Assembly (NCBI GenBank): GCA_013398275.1
Contig: VZSE01014389.1
Coordinates: 2,769,074-2,833,073 of the forward strand
DNA length: 64,000 bases
Origin: Promerops cafer
Taxonomy: Eukaryota; Chordata; Aves; Passeriformes; Nectariniidae
Reading direction: 5' to 3'
Position numbers and translations under genes: made by a program. Position 1 is the stretch's first letter, and every line of letters begins with the position of its first letter. This document shows, piece after piece, positions 1 to 12,300 of the stretch. A model generated the notes under the pieces. The model searched no databases, was not told the DNA's origin, and saw only the letters and a list, made by a program, of their open reading frames with translations.

Positions 1-899
1 TGATGAGCTCCTGCAGACCTCTGGTGCATGATGACATTTGAAAAATAAGCAATAAACAAAACAAATGTTTGCTGCAGCTCTTGATGCTGCAGCTCAAAAA
101 TTTGCTGAAAGAAATTATCAAACGAATACGTATCAGGTTCATAGATGGGAGAAAAAGGCCAATCAGCTGTTCAAAAATCTAAGCAGCCCCCATTATGATC
201 CAGCTTACTTGTAGTTACCTACTCAGTCCCAGCAAGAATACTTAGAGGGGAAAAAAACGACCCTTGCTTATCCCAATTCCCCATTTTCCTCTTGTACAAC
301 ACACAGAGTGTGGATTTGGTTCCAGCTGAAGAACCTGTCCAGAGTCAAGCAGATGCGTATCCAGTGGTGATGGCACTTGTGCTGTGTCAGGCCCCTTAGT
401 GGAGCAGGCAGGGTCAGTGAATAGCACCCTGAAGTTGTCTGGAATATTTTTATGCTTGTTCATTCCTTGGATCTCTTTCAAAAGGCAAGTGTTGTACTTG
501 GTGACAGCAGCCCGTGTTTTCAGAGCTAGGCTCCACCAGCAGTTAATTCAAACTGGCCTGATTTTTCAGTGCTCCAATTTGAAGCAAATTCCTCAGCTCC
601 TCACTCAAGTCATTTTTAGTTAGAGACCTACCTTTTGGTAACTGATTGGGAACATTATGACCTGCCTTTAAATGTAATGTGTTACAAAATTAGAGGGACA
701 ATTTATGGGACAGCAGATACTTCCCTTTGCAAGTTTCTAACCTCCCAATGCATTATATCCTTATAATGAGTCAGTAAAACAAGTCACAGCTGCAGCACAA
801 TGAATGTCAAGAGACACAATGGACAGCGAGTATTTTGATGATTTACTCTATCAGCCTCCTGAACAAGCACTTTTACTTTCTGGAAGTTCACTGTGCTAC
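1..899. other. Intergenic sequence, nothing recognised
   Basis: AT-rich unique-looking sequence downstream of ADGB. Short open frames near 242-623 show no splice context or recognisable protein. Confidence 0.5.
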
Positions 900-1960
900 A
901 CTGTAAGAGGTGAGCGCTCTCGGTGCTTTGGCTGCACCTCCCGTACCGCAGTGAGATCGATACCGTGCACCGGTGTCAGCCTCGCTGGGGGAGGAAGGTC
1001 AGCCGAGTTAAGCCGTCAGCTGGCCCGCAGACAAACCCTGAAAACAAAAAGCGGAAAAGCCTCCAGAGGCTCTAAGGCTTAAGGCAACTCAGGCTGGACA
1101 CAGCCAGCGCCTGCATTCCCGGGGACTGGCAGCGGCGAGGGTTCAGCCGCGGGTCAGCGGAGCTGGGCTGCTTGCCGTGGAGCGGTCACACGCTCGGTGT
1201 TGAAAGGGGCAGAGGGGCTGAAAGACACAAACTCCTTGTGAGTCACACAGATCCCTTCTCCTTCAAGCGGAATAGGGACAGACGGGGCACAGCTCTCTCT
1301 GCAAGGCCCAGATGAAAGCACGGGGCTTTGTTACTCTGCAGACGCAGTGCCTCCCAGTTATTATTTTTTACTTTATTTATAGCGCTACTCAAAACTGAGT
1401 ACACATTTTGCTATGGGGGAAATAAAAGACTAAAAAAACAGCTATCCTTGCCTTCAGTCTCTCGGAAATTAGCCCAGGTCAGCGAGAATTCAGCACTTCT
1501 CTTCCGTACCAGCGCATTGCTGACGGGACCGTGTTAGGTCCCAGGGCACAGCCCGGAGCAGGAGCTCCCCGCGGGCTGCCCGGGCCGTGTCCCGTCCGCG
1601 CTGGCGGTGGGGCGTGCGGGCCGGGCTGGAAGCGGCCCGTGAGGGCAGGGGCAGCCGCCCAGCAGTGCCGCCATCCCGGCGGGGTGTAGGGGCAGGGCTG
1701 GAAGCGGCCCGTGAGGGCAGGGGCAGCCGCCCAGCAGTGCCGCCATCCCGGCGGGGTGTAGGGGCAGGGCTGGAAGCGGCCCGTGAGGGCAGGAGCAGCC
1801 CGTGAGGGCAGGGGCGGCCCGTGAGGGCAGGAGCGGCCCAGCAGCGCCGCGGTCCCGGCGGGAGCAGGCACGGACGCAGCGCCCCCTGGCGAGCCCGGCC
1901 GGGAGGGAACGGCGGCGCCGGGACACCGCACGGAAAATGGCCAGTCCTTTCGCGAGATAC
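900..1960. promoter_or_regulatory. CpG-rich block without an identified gene
   Basis: GC and CpG density rise sharply against the AT-rich surroundings, with many CG dinucleotides and GC-box-like GGGGCGG and GGGCGGCC stretches. It looks like an avian CpG island and so a promoter candidate. On the plus strand an ATG at 819 opens MDSEYFDDLLYQPPEQALLL and meets a donor-like AAGAG|GTGAGC near 908-919, which could be a first exon of an unknown transcript. No gene product was recognised. No CpG count was computed. Confidence 0.5.
1619..1855. repeat. GC-rich minisatellite, 72-bp unit
   Basis: The unit starting GGGCTGGAAGCGGCCCGTG occurs at 1623, 1695 and 1767, a period of 72 bp. The third copy breaks into shorter units of about 21 bp built on CCCGTGAGGGCAGG. 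Open frames on both strands here are by-products of the repeat. Confidence 0.9.
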
Positions 1961-2122
1961 TCACAGTGTGCATCACCTGTTCGCACCGACAAGATTCACA
2001 TCGCCTTTTAAAAATTCCTCCAGGCAACAATCATAATTATGGATTTTTAAAAGTGACTGAATGACTCAGCCTCCCGATTTAGATGTCCGGAGTTAGGCGT
2101 CCCCCCTATACTATCTGCACTA

Positions 2123-2127
<5 letters not shown>

Positions 2128-2162
<35 letters not shown>
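2128..2162. repeat. Poly(A) run of 35
   Basis: A 35-base A homopolymer follows the CpG-rich block. It could be the tail of an old retrocopy, but no retrocopy body or target-site duplication was seen beside it. Confidence 0.9.
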
Positions 2163-2165
<3 letters not shown>

Positions 2166-5100
2166 AAAAAGGTCTGCAGCACAACATTTCTGTAGGTTTC
2201 TATTTCAATTAATTTCCATATTATTCCCCATGCAGCCATACTGCTACCGAGGTGACAGTATGAAAGAAGCAATGAATTCAGTGGACCCTGCTAAAAAGGA
2301 TGGAGCAAGGAAACTGCATCGTGTTGCGTCTGAAAGCAAAGTACTTGACTGGACTGCCAAGAGTGCTATCTGTGCTATCTCACAATGTTCTGCCCTGTGC
2401 ATCCCGCTGGTGAACTCCTGGCCTCTTGCAAATCTCCAGCTGAATGTCACTGAGCAGAGACTTCATCTGATAAAATGTCTCGCACTTGATTTGCAATTGT
2501 TCTGCACTGCACGCCAGCTCTGTTGTACCAGTGCTGGCTGTGTGTTGAATTATAGCAATGATATACTCAGCACACATGTGCTGATAGATAGGTGGGGGAC
2601 AATAACAGACTTCCAGCTCATGATAATTTTAGTGAGAAGACTGAAAACAGAATGAGACTTCATCAGGACTTGTTTGTCTCTGCATCCAATTTGTAAATGG
2701 TACCACAGGGATCTACATTCTTCTCATCTTAGCCATGTTTCCAGATTTTTTGTTGTTGTTTTTGTGGTGAACAAATCAGAGTCTTTAGGAGAAAGCAGAT
2801 ATGGACATAGACAGACAAACACACTAAACAGAACTTAAATATCTCAGCCTATGCATATGGTATTTCACAGCATCAATTATCAAAACAGTTTCCATCTGCT
2901 ACATCACAGCTGCAATATCCTAAGCCAGTAATATATATGGGAGAAAAAAACAAACCACTTGAAAAACCTAAGTAACCAATGAAGTCTTTTAAAAACACAA
3001 CACTGAATACTTCAGGTGAAAGCCATTTAAGCAAGTCTGAGAAATGTGCTTTTAGGAAACTCACCTTTTGCACTGGAATGATAGAAAAGCATTCCCTTGC
3101 TTTTCCTAATGCTTTTGGTGAAATGCTGTGAAAGTCATTCTACCAAGAGTAAGGACAAGGTAAGAGGAAGTTCCTCATCCCTGGATTAGCTGAATCTCAC
3201 ATTCTCTCATGCCACATTTTTGTGGTGTAAGGGAGAAGAGCACAAACATAGCTTCAGGCACTTGTGGCTAATATTTAGTCCCTTATCTTTCTCCAGTTCC
3301 CAAGAGTAAAATTTTTATGGGATATGTAAAGTCCTGTGATATAAAGGCTTTCATTCCTTTTTCCACTCGGGTGGACTAGGGGTGGGGTAGTTTTAGTCTT
3401 TCCTGGATTTTTGGATCTAACCTCTGCCAACAATAGTCTCCAGAGCCAACTCAAGGTTTCTCTGCAATAAAAAAAACCAAAAAACAACAACAACAACAAA
3501 AAAACCCCCATAATAATTGTGGCCTTAAAGATGAAGGAGTGGAGTGTAGAAGAAGAAGGACAGATTTTTTTCACTGCTCCATTTGTACCCCTTTAGGCAC
3601 TTTCTGCTTTCTGTATGTCTGATGTAGTTCTGGTTGCTCCTAGCTGTGCCACCGCTGCTTGGACTGCCTCTGTACCTGAATGTAGCTGACATCTACTGGG
3701 TTTTGCCATGAGTAGAATGTCCAGACATTGGATGGAAATCAAATCTAGCACACTACAGGCTGCAAAACAGTAATCTCCTTTTAGCAAGACACTTCACTTG
3801 TATGACTTATTAGCAAGTCAAACCTTACAGAAGTCCATGAACATGCAGCTGCTCTATCCCTCCCTGTATGTTCCAGCTTTACAATGAGCTGGCTTACACG
3901 CCAAGCTAGGACCTCTCCTGCCCTATGTTTGGTCTTGTGAGCATAGGTCTGGTGAGCATGGGTCCCTCATGGTGTCTGGGAAAGATATCTGGAATGTCCT
4001 GTCTGTGGGCCCACACCCATGGAATCCTGCTTTCTCAGGCTGAGAATGGACAAGCCTGGGTATTATTTTCCATGGATTGTGCTGCACCCACAGGGCTGCC
4101 ATGTGCAAAGCAAGCACCTCACATGAACCCAAGAAAGAGTGAGCATTTTGGTGCTTGCCCTTTGGGGCAAAGCCATGTGTTGGGCAGGGAAGCTCAGGTT
4201 TCAGAGAGGAGTGTGCACCCAGATCTGACCCGAAGTGACATGTCCTGGTTACACTTGGGCCTGTACATTAACTCATTCTCAGAATAGCCTGCCAGTCCCT
4301 GAGTCACTGACCCTAACCATATTCTTGATGCCATAGAGATCAAAGTTCCTGAGTCTTATCTAACAATGTCCCCACATCCCCACCCACCAAATATTTTTTC
4401 TTATTGTGGCTAGTGACATCTTCACTGCAGCTTCCTTTTGTGCTGTTGTCTCACTTCATACAATGCAAATTGTTTCCTCTCTTTTTCTGTCTTTCTACTT
4501 CTCTACTGTCTTTGTCCTCTTTTGAGATGGAGGACAACAACATCTTGTTTTTCTGCAAACAAGGATATTTAAACATTGAAATATGACCTGGACTCTGAAT
4601 ATATTAGTACTGATTCAAGAAATAAATGAGAGGGGCTCTGAGAGAGAGATTTCTTCATTCTGCAAACTGCCATGTGATTTATGCAAAGCTGTTCTCTTAT
4701 GTTTTCTGCCAGACAAAATATGTAGACACTTTTCTTGCCTTTTGGAGGGGAAATGCTGTGCATGTGCATAAATTCTGTCTTCCTTGCATTAAAATGAGAC
4801 CTTACAGAGTGGGTAAATTGCACCTTGCCGGGGTGAGTAGACTGGCATCTCAGAACCGAGCCTGGTTTCACAGCACATTGCTTGTCTCAGTAGCGAGGCA
4901 ACATGGAACAGGCTTGGTCTGCTTTTTGGTTGGTAACTCACTGTGTAAATGCCAGCCAAATTAAAGCAAAGCAGATGGGACAAGTTATATGAAGATTAAT
5001 TAAGCTACTTGCATTAAAAAGTAACTGTAGATCCATATTTTAATGGAAAAGATCCTTTCTCATTCAGAATAGCTGGTCAAAAGAAAAGGATCAAGCAGTG

Positions 5101-8100
5101 AAAACTGCTAAAGCTTAGCAGAACACACCTACAAAGAATTATTACAAGTGAATAATCTTTATGGACTTAATCCCTATTAAATTGAATTATCAGGTCAAAG
5201 ACTTACTTTCTTTCTCAGCTACCTGCACCACACTGTGAATCTACCATTTTTCCTAAAATGTAGAAGTAAAGAAATCAAACTCTGATAAATTCTTTATGGA
5301 TTATTCACAATTCTTTAGGGATTATTCACATCTAACATGTTTTAATTCTCCTGCGACTTTTGCAGTTTCCATCCAAACTTTTACAAATTTCTACTGAACA
5401 GTAACATTTTTCCTTTGTATAACTGGCTACACTTCAATTGAAAGAGAAATGAGTGTCAGGGAAGAATACACTAAACAAATTCTTTTAGATTTACCACACA
5501 AAAAATGCAGCTCAACCTTAATGACACGCTGAAAGATGCCCTCTGCTCTAATAAAATTCTAAATCAGTATTCAAAATTCCAGCCAATCACCAAGTATATT
5601 TGTAAAACATTTCCAGTATTGCTCTAAACTCTGAGCTCACCAGGTGTTTCCAAATGCATAGCTGGTTCACAGGAGGAAAACGAGGCTTGTCTCTTATATG
5701 CCACTGTGCTGCTTCTGGAAATTGCTTCTTCTTGATGTTTAGATAATAACAGACTCTTCAACAGTGTTTTAAGTGCAGAGAGTGGAATCAGCTTTGTATT
5801 TTATTCATGAGTTGGAGGTACTTAAAGATGTGGGGGAATCACAAAAAAATAAAAAGAAAATCTTACCATTATATCGGAGACAATCTCAAAAAAACACACA
5901 GTCTTCTGCCACACACAGATCAGGATTTTTGAACTGCTGAGTTACCAAATTCTCTTTATCTGTGTAAAGAAATGGCTGCCAGACTCTTCTACAGGAGTCA
6001 GACTTGAAATTTCAGGGGAGAAGTATGACAGTCAAACTGCAGCTTTTCGAGATCAGCATAGATATATGTGCTGGTTTTCATACACAGAGCCCTTCCATGA
6101 ACAAAAAATGAGAGGCTGTGTAAGTGACAAATTGTGCCAACATTCGCAGAGATGATTTTCTGTAAGAAATGTTAGAACATCCCTACTACCACTCCCTCAA
6201 ACCTCTTCTGTGTGATGCCACCAGATACCTGCTATAGTACGCTTTGATGCAGCCATTCTGCTATTGCACCTCCAAAATGAGTGTCATCTTGAAAGATCAG
6301 GCAATCGTGTCTTGATCCAGAAAAGCTTGCCCTATCTGTTCTGTTCTGTAAAGGGCTTGACTCCATATGTGAGTCCTTTGCTGAAGTTCTTCACTGAGTA
6401 AGAATGCACATAATTTCAAGCTTGTCCTTATGCCTCTACTGAATCTGGCCCAGCATGGCGGAGCTAAGTGGTAAGCAAGACTCATGACTATCCAAATTCC
6501 AGTACTTTTATTACAGTGAATGTTATAAAGTTATAGTGCTTAAAAGTTGTGTTACTCCTACAGGGCAAAAGAATAAACATGTTTTACCCATGTGAACACA
6601 TAATTTGACTATTGGGAAGCTGGTCTACAAACTGGAGGCAAAAATCTTATCAATTAAAACACAACATGCCATTCTTGTTTTCCTTATAGTAAAGTGCTAA
6701 ACACAATGGTTCTTTAACTTACTGCAAATGGAAGTTTTGAAATAGTTTTGTTTTAGTTTTTGTACATCTTTCCCCAATAACTTGGCCTGTAATATAGTGC
6801 ACCATGTAAAAAAGCTGTTTTGTTGGTGTAAAACTGATGCATATGAAATGTCACCAGTCATCTGTTTCTGGTCCAATCTATGTAAATTCTTTGACACAAT
6901 CCAAACAAGGCATTTTCTCTTCCAGGCTCCATTGAGGTAAGTGAATATTTTGTTCTTCTGGAATATGCACAGGGATTTAGTAAAACTGTTACTGTGCTTC
7001 TCTTAAAACATTACACACTCCAAAGTACATGCAATTAAACAGTGTGACAGTTATTCACACCCTCATCATATCTGTGTTGTTGAAATTATAAAAGAGCCAA
7101 TAGAGATATTCACAAATCACACAGCAGATTTCGGTGATGCCACATTACCCTTCCATATGAGAAAATTATGAAACTTAGAATAATGTTTAACATCAGAGCA
7201 AGATTTGATAATGTAGATCTGAGTACACTGTGCCTGAGTTTAAGTCAGTTGACAGCTGACTACTCGTGGGGACGGGTTGTGATCATGAAGGCTATTAGAT
7301 GAATTTTTGACATTTAGATGTTGATAATTCTGGCTTTTTGAGTTGGATTGATTTTTACAACAGAATGTCGTTATAGTGCTTGCAGTGACATGAAGAACAG
7401 AACTTCAACTTGATCTTCCTCTACAGAAGCTCATTAGAGATTCACATAAGAAGACAACCAACACGTGCCATTGCCATGGAAACCAGATGGAATATTGAAT
7501 GGAATATGAAGCAGTATACCCCATATTCCAAAACAGAGAGGGCAAAGACCAATAATAGCAAAAGACTGACAGGCTTATTATTTGCAGCCTGTATGGGTCA
7601 AAGCAAAACTTAGCCCCTGCTCTTTGAAATAAAAATCACCAGTGCAGTTTTAGGCCTCTGGTTTCAATTCTACCTTTTCAAAGACAAAAACTCAAGCTAG
7701 TTAGTTTAGTTTGTGATGTATGGGAAGAAGGAGGCCCAATGGAGGCATTGCCATCACAGCAGATGTGTAGGGGTCATGAGGTAAAAGCACACACGTCACA
7801 GAACTGACAGAAGATTGACTCAAGTTCAAGCCAAATAGTGAGGTACGGATAAAACAGAGGTGAGCAAAAGCAGCAGAAGCTGAACATCTGGTCATTAATA
7901 TGCAGAGGAAAGGCTGGTTTCAGAGACAGTAGCTAGCCAGTACCAGTGGCTAGAAATGCAAAGGTTAAATTTTCTTATTATTTCCATCAAATGGGTGAGT
8001 CTCATAGTTTCTTACCTTGCTTCGATAATGAAATGCTTTTGGACATCCTGGACATATTGCAGGTATACAATACATACTTAGTCTGACTTCCCAGGCTTCT

Positions 8101-8879
8101 GCTTGTGACTACATACATGGAAAATACTTTAAGCCATTTAAAACACCTGTGTGTTCTAGAGAGTTTTCACAATTGTAACAGTCTTGATCATTGTGTCTGA
8201 GTACATATTGATAACTTGTGACTTTTTTTGGGAAAGAAAGGTGGATAGGGAAGCAGCATGTGATACTAGTTTTTTTATGTTTGATGACACAACCAGAAAC
8301 ACAGGACTTCTATGATAATGGGAACAAGAGCTTAGAGCAAATATTGCACTCACTGAATATAAACCATGTGATTGCCACTTCATTCACACACTGGTTTGCT
8401 TTTAAAAAATATTTTTAAATTCCAGTTGGGAGTCTATTGTAATTAGTCACTTTGAGCAAAGCCAGCATGGGCAAAATACATGCTAGGAAACAGAAACAAA
8501 GAGAATAATAGGGTTTTAAGGAGTGTTTAACAAGCCTTGGAAGGTTGTGTCATGAGTTTGTCACTACAGAGAGTTACTGTGAGATTCCAAAACACTTTAA
8601 GAGAATGATGGAAGGGAAAAATATTGCAGTACATAGAAAGCTTGTGAGCCTACTCAATCAGGCTTTGGTAAGCCTCCCAATGCCAGCATATGAAAAGTGT
8701 GGTTTGCCACTATTTAATTATGATAAACTCCACAAATTGTCATCCACTAAAGGAGCCAGGTCAAATGACTTTTGAAACTGACAGGTTACATTCACTGTTT
8801 TAACTCTGATTCATTCTTGACTGGTTCTGTTTTGATTGAAAAAAAAGACAAAAGACACTGTAATTTTGGGAGAGGAGTC
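2163..8879. other. Intergenic region downstream of ADGB
   Basis: No exon, tRNA or full transposable element was recognised. Part of 3590-4300 is less AT-rich and has open frames on both strands (up to 120 codons), but these lack homology I can name and lack splice or polyadenylation context. In human the next gene past ADGB is STXBP5; none of it is visible here. Confidence 0.5.
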
Positions 8880-9162
8880 TGAACTGAATATGAATTTTAT
8901 TACAAAAGTTATTCTAGTAAAACATAAAAACTTTAATAGTAGCAAGTAGCTTTGTGAGAAGCAAAATACCAAACATTTTTCTAAAAAGAATACTAGATCA
9001 ATTTTTTCACTAGCAACAGGCAAAGAGACAAAATGTGATATAGTTTCCAAAAGTACTTGAAAATAATAAACATTTTTTCTCATCTTTGCATATGAACTTT
9101 CTTTCCCAAACTGTTAAATACAATTCATGAGTGATAGCAACTACACTGTTTTCCCTAAACCT
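8880..9162 (-). other. ADGB: ADGB 3' untranslated region
   Basis: This stretch follows the stop codon on the minus strand and ends just past an AATAAA signal. The cleavage point is inferred to lie near 8880-8886 from the CA dinucleotide after the signal and the U/GU-rich stretch beyond it, read on the minus strand. No conserved element was recognised. Confidence 0.6.
8896..8901 (-). terminator. Polyadenylation signal AATAAA of ADGB
   Basis: Plus-strand tttatt reads AATAAA on the minus strand, 262 nt after the ADGB stop. A T-rich and GT-rich run follows on the minus strand at about 8825-8860, which is the expected downstream element. Confidence 0.7.
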
Positions 9163-9327
9163 TTACCGTTTTTTCTTTTTCTCTGTGTTTTTCTTCCTTC
9201 GCTCTGCTTGCAGGGCTGCTTCCTGAGCTGCCAGTTCTTCTTCTTTTCTGCGCTCGTCCTCCAGCAGCTGGTTTCTGTATGCTTCCCGAATGCTGTAAAC
9301 TCTGCCTCGTGTTTCATCTAAGGATGC
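9163..9327 (-). CDS. ADGB: ADGB terminal coding exon
   Basis: This exon encodes the last 54 residues and the TAA stop (plus-strand tta at 9163-9165). It begins in phase 0 after the acceptor CTAG at 9328-9331 and reads ASLDETRGRVYSIREAYRNQ, then a strongly charged Glu/Lys/Arg helix ending in a Lys-rich tail. It is predicted coiled coil. An alternative donor ACG|GTAAAG overlaps the stop, so a further 3' exon cannot be fully excluded, but a good polyadenylation signal lies 262 nt downstream of the stop. Confidence 0.9.
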   Translation of the reverse strand, partial: ASLDETRGRVYSIREAYRNQLLEDERRKEEELAAQEAALQAERRKKNTEKKKKR

Positions 9328-12300
9328 CTAGCCAAAAACAAACAGCAATACTGGCCTGCTCAACACATCAGTCTTGATTTCACCACAAGCAACTGCATCC
9401 TTCCTGTTCTGTTTCACTTTGTGACCCTCTAAATACAAGGAGAGCATCTCTCCTTTTCTTTTTACATGGATGTTTATTGATTTCTCAAGGGAAACAGCTA
9501 TATGTCAATCATTTTACCATGAAGAAAAGAAAGTTCAGGACAATCCTTTTTAAACTGCTGGCATAATAAGCTAGTTGTGTGAAAGAAGAATAGGGCAACA
9601 GAATAGTTACCTGTCTGGATCTATTCCCTTTTCTGTTTTCTGCAAAGGTTTGCTTTGCAGTCCTAAACAAGTGTATTAAAAACTAGGTGTCAGAAATGCT
9701 GTGGACTGCCTTAGGAGTTGTAACCTTTTAAGAGGCTAAAGGAGCCTAAATCATAATGACCTTCAATGAGACTTGGGGCAAGTGGAACTTTGACACCTCT
9801 GAGTACTTTTCTCTTTCCATTTCCATCCTGAAAAATGGGGATACCTGGAAATCTGTATATAGTTCTTTGTGGTCTACAGATGAAAGGACTGCAAAAGTGC
9901 TTATCAGCACAGTGTGCATATTCACAAATCTCGTTTTAAGTTCATACTGTGAGCATGTTACAGCCTCATGGGTAACCTGCAATGCAGACTGAATTTGGAA
10001 TCCTGGCTGCAAGGGACGATTTGGGTACTGATATGACCACGTACCAGTTCTTCAGGAGACATAATTTTTGGCATGTTTATAGCAGTGTATTTCTCAATAG
10101 AATCTGTTCATGCTAAACATTAAACGTGTCACAAGTAGCAGCTTTGCAAATGTGTAGAGGTAGTATTTCCATTAACAGTATTAATGGAAATACTGTCTAG
10201 AAAGAGTCGAGGATCTACTCTTGTGAAAATTTGCCCTTCTAATATACAATATGTTAGGCATCCAAAATCATAGCAACATCTGAAAACCTGGACTGGCATC
10301 TTTATTAGAGACAGCCACTTGCTGACCTGTAGTTGAGTAATATAAATCAGGCTGTCTGGGAAGTAGTTAAGGAGATGTTTTCAAGTAAGATTTCTGTAAA
10401 TAGGTTGATTTGATGTAAAATTATTTTTACTGTTTCTTATCCAGTTTTAAGAGTTCTGAATAGTGACCAGCTGATTGATAGTGGTTATTGTATGACCACT
10501 GTAACAAATAATTTTGTTCCTGTTGATGCTTATCAGTTAAGCCAATTAGGTAAGATACTTGTACCAATTTAATGTGCAGTGCATTGGCTGAGTTAATCCT
10601 CACAATGGATCCTACCATGATGCCATCACATTTATTATTTATAGACATGTTTTTTTGAGGTTTAATAATTTAAATTCTTCATTTGCTGGCATCATGCATA
10701 TTCCACGAAAACTGGGTTCTCTAACTTTTCTCTGAGACACATTAAGAGCAACTTATCCCCCTGTATAATTGTTTTTTATTCCTTTTCAAAAAGCTGTATA
10801 CAATTCTATAACCAAAAAAATAGCCAGACTGGAGATGCTTTACCTAATAAGCATCTGGTAATGTATCTCAAATGGTCAGTTTTTTCTGACTTATAACCAT
10901 CCTTTTATGGTGATACAGTAGTGTTTTTGCAGAGAGTGTATCAAGAAAATACCACAAATATCATATTAAGGATGTCATGCAGTACTACTTTTTTACTTTA
11001 GAACTTTTAATTTTAACCTTTCCCCAAGTGAAATTTCAAGCTTGTTCATTGCTTCTAATCACTAATACTGAATATAAAAGCTTTGACAATGGTTGATCAG
11101 GATATTCAGACTAGTGGCTGACATCACAGCAGTAGTTAACTGGAAAGTAATCTTGCAAACATACCTGCAGGTTCTCATACATTTCAAGTATATTTTGCTT
11201 CAATAAAATTCTGTCATTTTCTTCTTTTTGTCTTTGTTCCAAAGCCAGCAAGCAAAGTTGCCTAAAATGGTTCATTTCTTCTTCTTTATGTTTCTTTTGC
11301 TGTTGAATGATAGACTCATTTCTCAGCACAGATTCAGACATTGTTTTTCTGAAAGAAATACAAAACAGATATTTGTCTCATATCAAATGTAGTTTTGATT
11401 GTTGTCTATTTTGCTTAACATCTCTATGCAGGTATTTGGCTTATATTTGGCAATATCACCATCCTATGGTTAGATAGGGTTAAGGAGTCACTTTTCCTCT
11501 GCTTCTATATAACACCAATAAGAAATTACATTCCTGAGGCCAGGTCTTTGTATACTTGAGTGTCTATTTTAAATCTATTTGTAAAATCATTCTCATCTTC
11601 AAGCATATGAAAAACTCCTACACTTACTTTTAATTTGCAGGAAATATATTTTCAGAAGTTTTTGATACTATAATTCTGCATTGAGACAAATGCAATTTAT
11701 CTTTTTGGGTTTTTGTTTTGCTTTTGGCATAATGGCAGGTAAGTGGATAATAAACTTTTATATTTTGTCCTAAAAGTGTAAAAGTCAAGGAGTTGACGAC
11801 AAATGAAATGCTTACAAAATTCAAGCTTGTGGTATTTTGCCATATTTTCTACTGTTTTAATGCTATTCTCTTCAATGTAATACCAATTTCCCTCTCAATT
11901 TAAAACTAAATCTGAGCATTTTTTCCAGCATTTTTTAACATCTTTTGAAGATCAATGAAATGCAAAAATGCCACATTGAGTATAAATGGACTTAAGCATG
12001 AAGTGGTTACTAGCTGCAGCACAGCAAATAAGGAGGTGCATGTAAATTAGCTCAATAAGTTTATGTCAACACTTGTAATAAAGAAAATAGTTCTTTTGAA
12101 TAATAAATATAATTAATACAATTATTTCAGCTATTAACTATTATTAACTGAACTGCATTTGTTAAATATGTTATTTTAAACCACCATAACATCCTGACAA
12201 ATTTCTTATGGCCCTGAGATTGGCTTAGTTGGTTGGAGAGTGGTGCTGATAACACCCAGCTTGTGGGATCAATCCCTGTATGGGGCATTCACTTAAGAGC

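Noticed and set aside
1479..2030. Long Pro/Ala/Arg-rich open frames on both strands
   Set aside because: By-products of GC-rich minisatellite sequence, which lacks stop codons in several frames.
2083..2655. 190-codon plus-strand open frame
   Set aside because: Runs through the poly(A) tract as poly-Lys; the rest shows no family resemblance.
3925..4287. 120-codon plus-strand open frame in intergenic DNA
   Set aside because: Antisense frame is equally open, no start context, splice signal or recognisable domain.
12210..12287. A functional tRNA-Ile gene
   Set aside because: The B box and stems are decayed and it is fused to a CR1-like tail, so it is a SINE head and not a tRNA gene.
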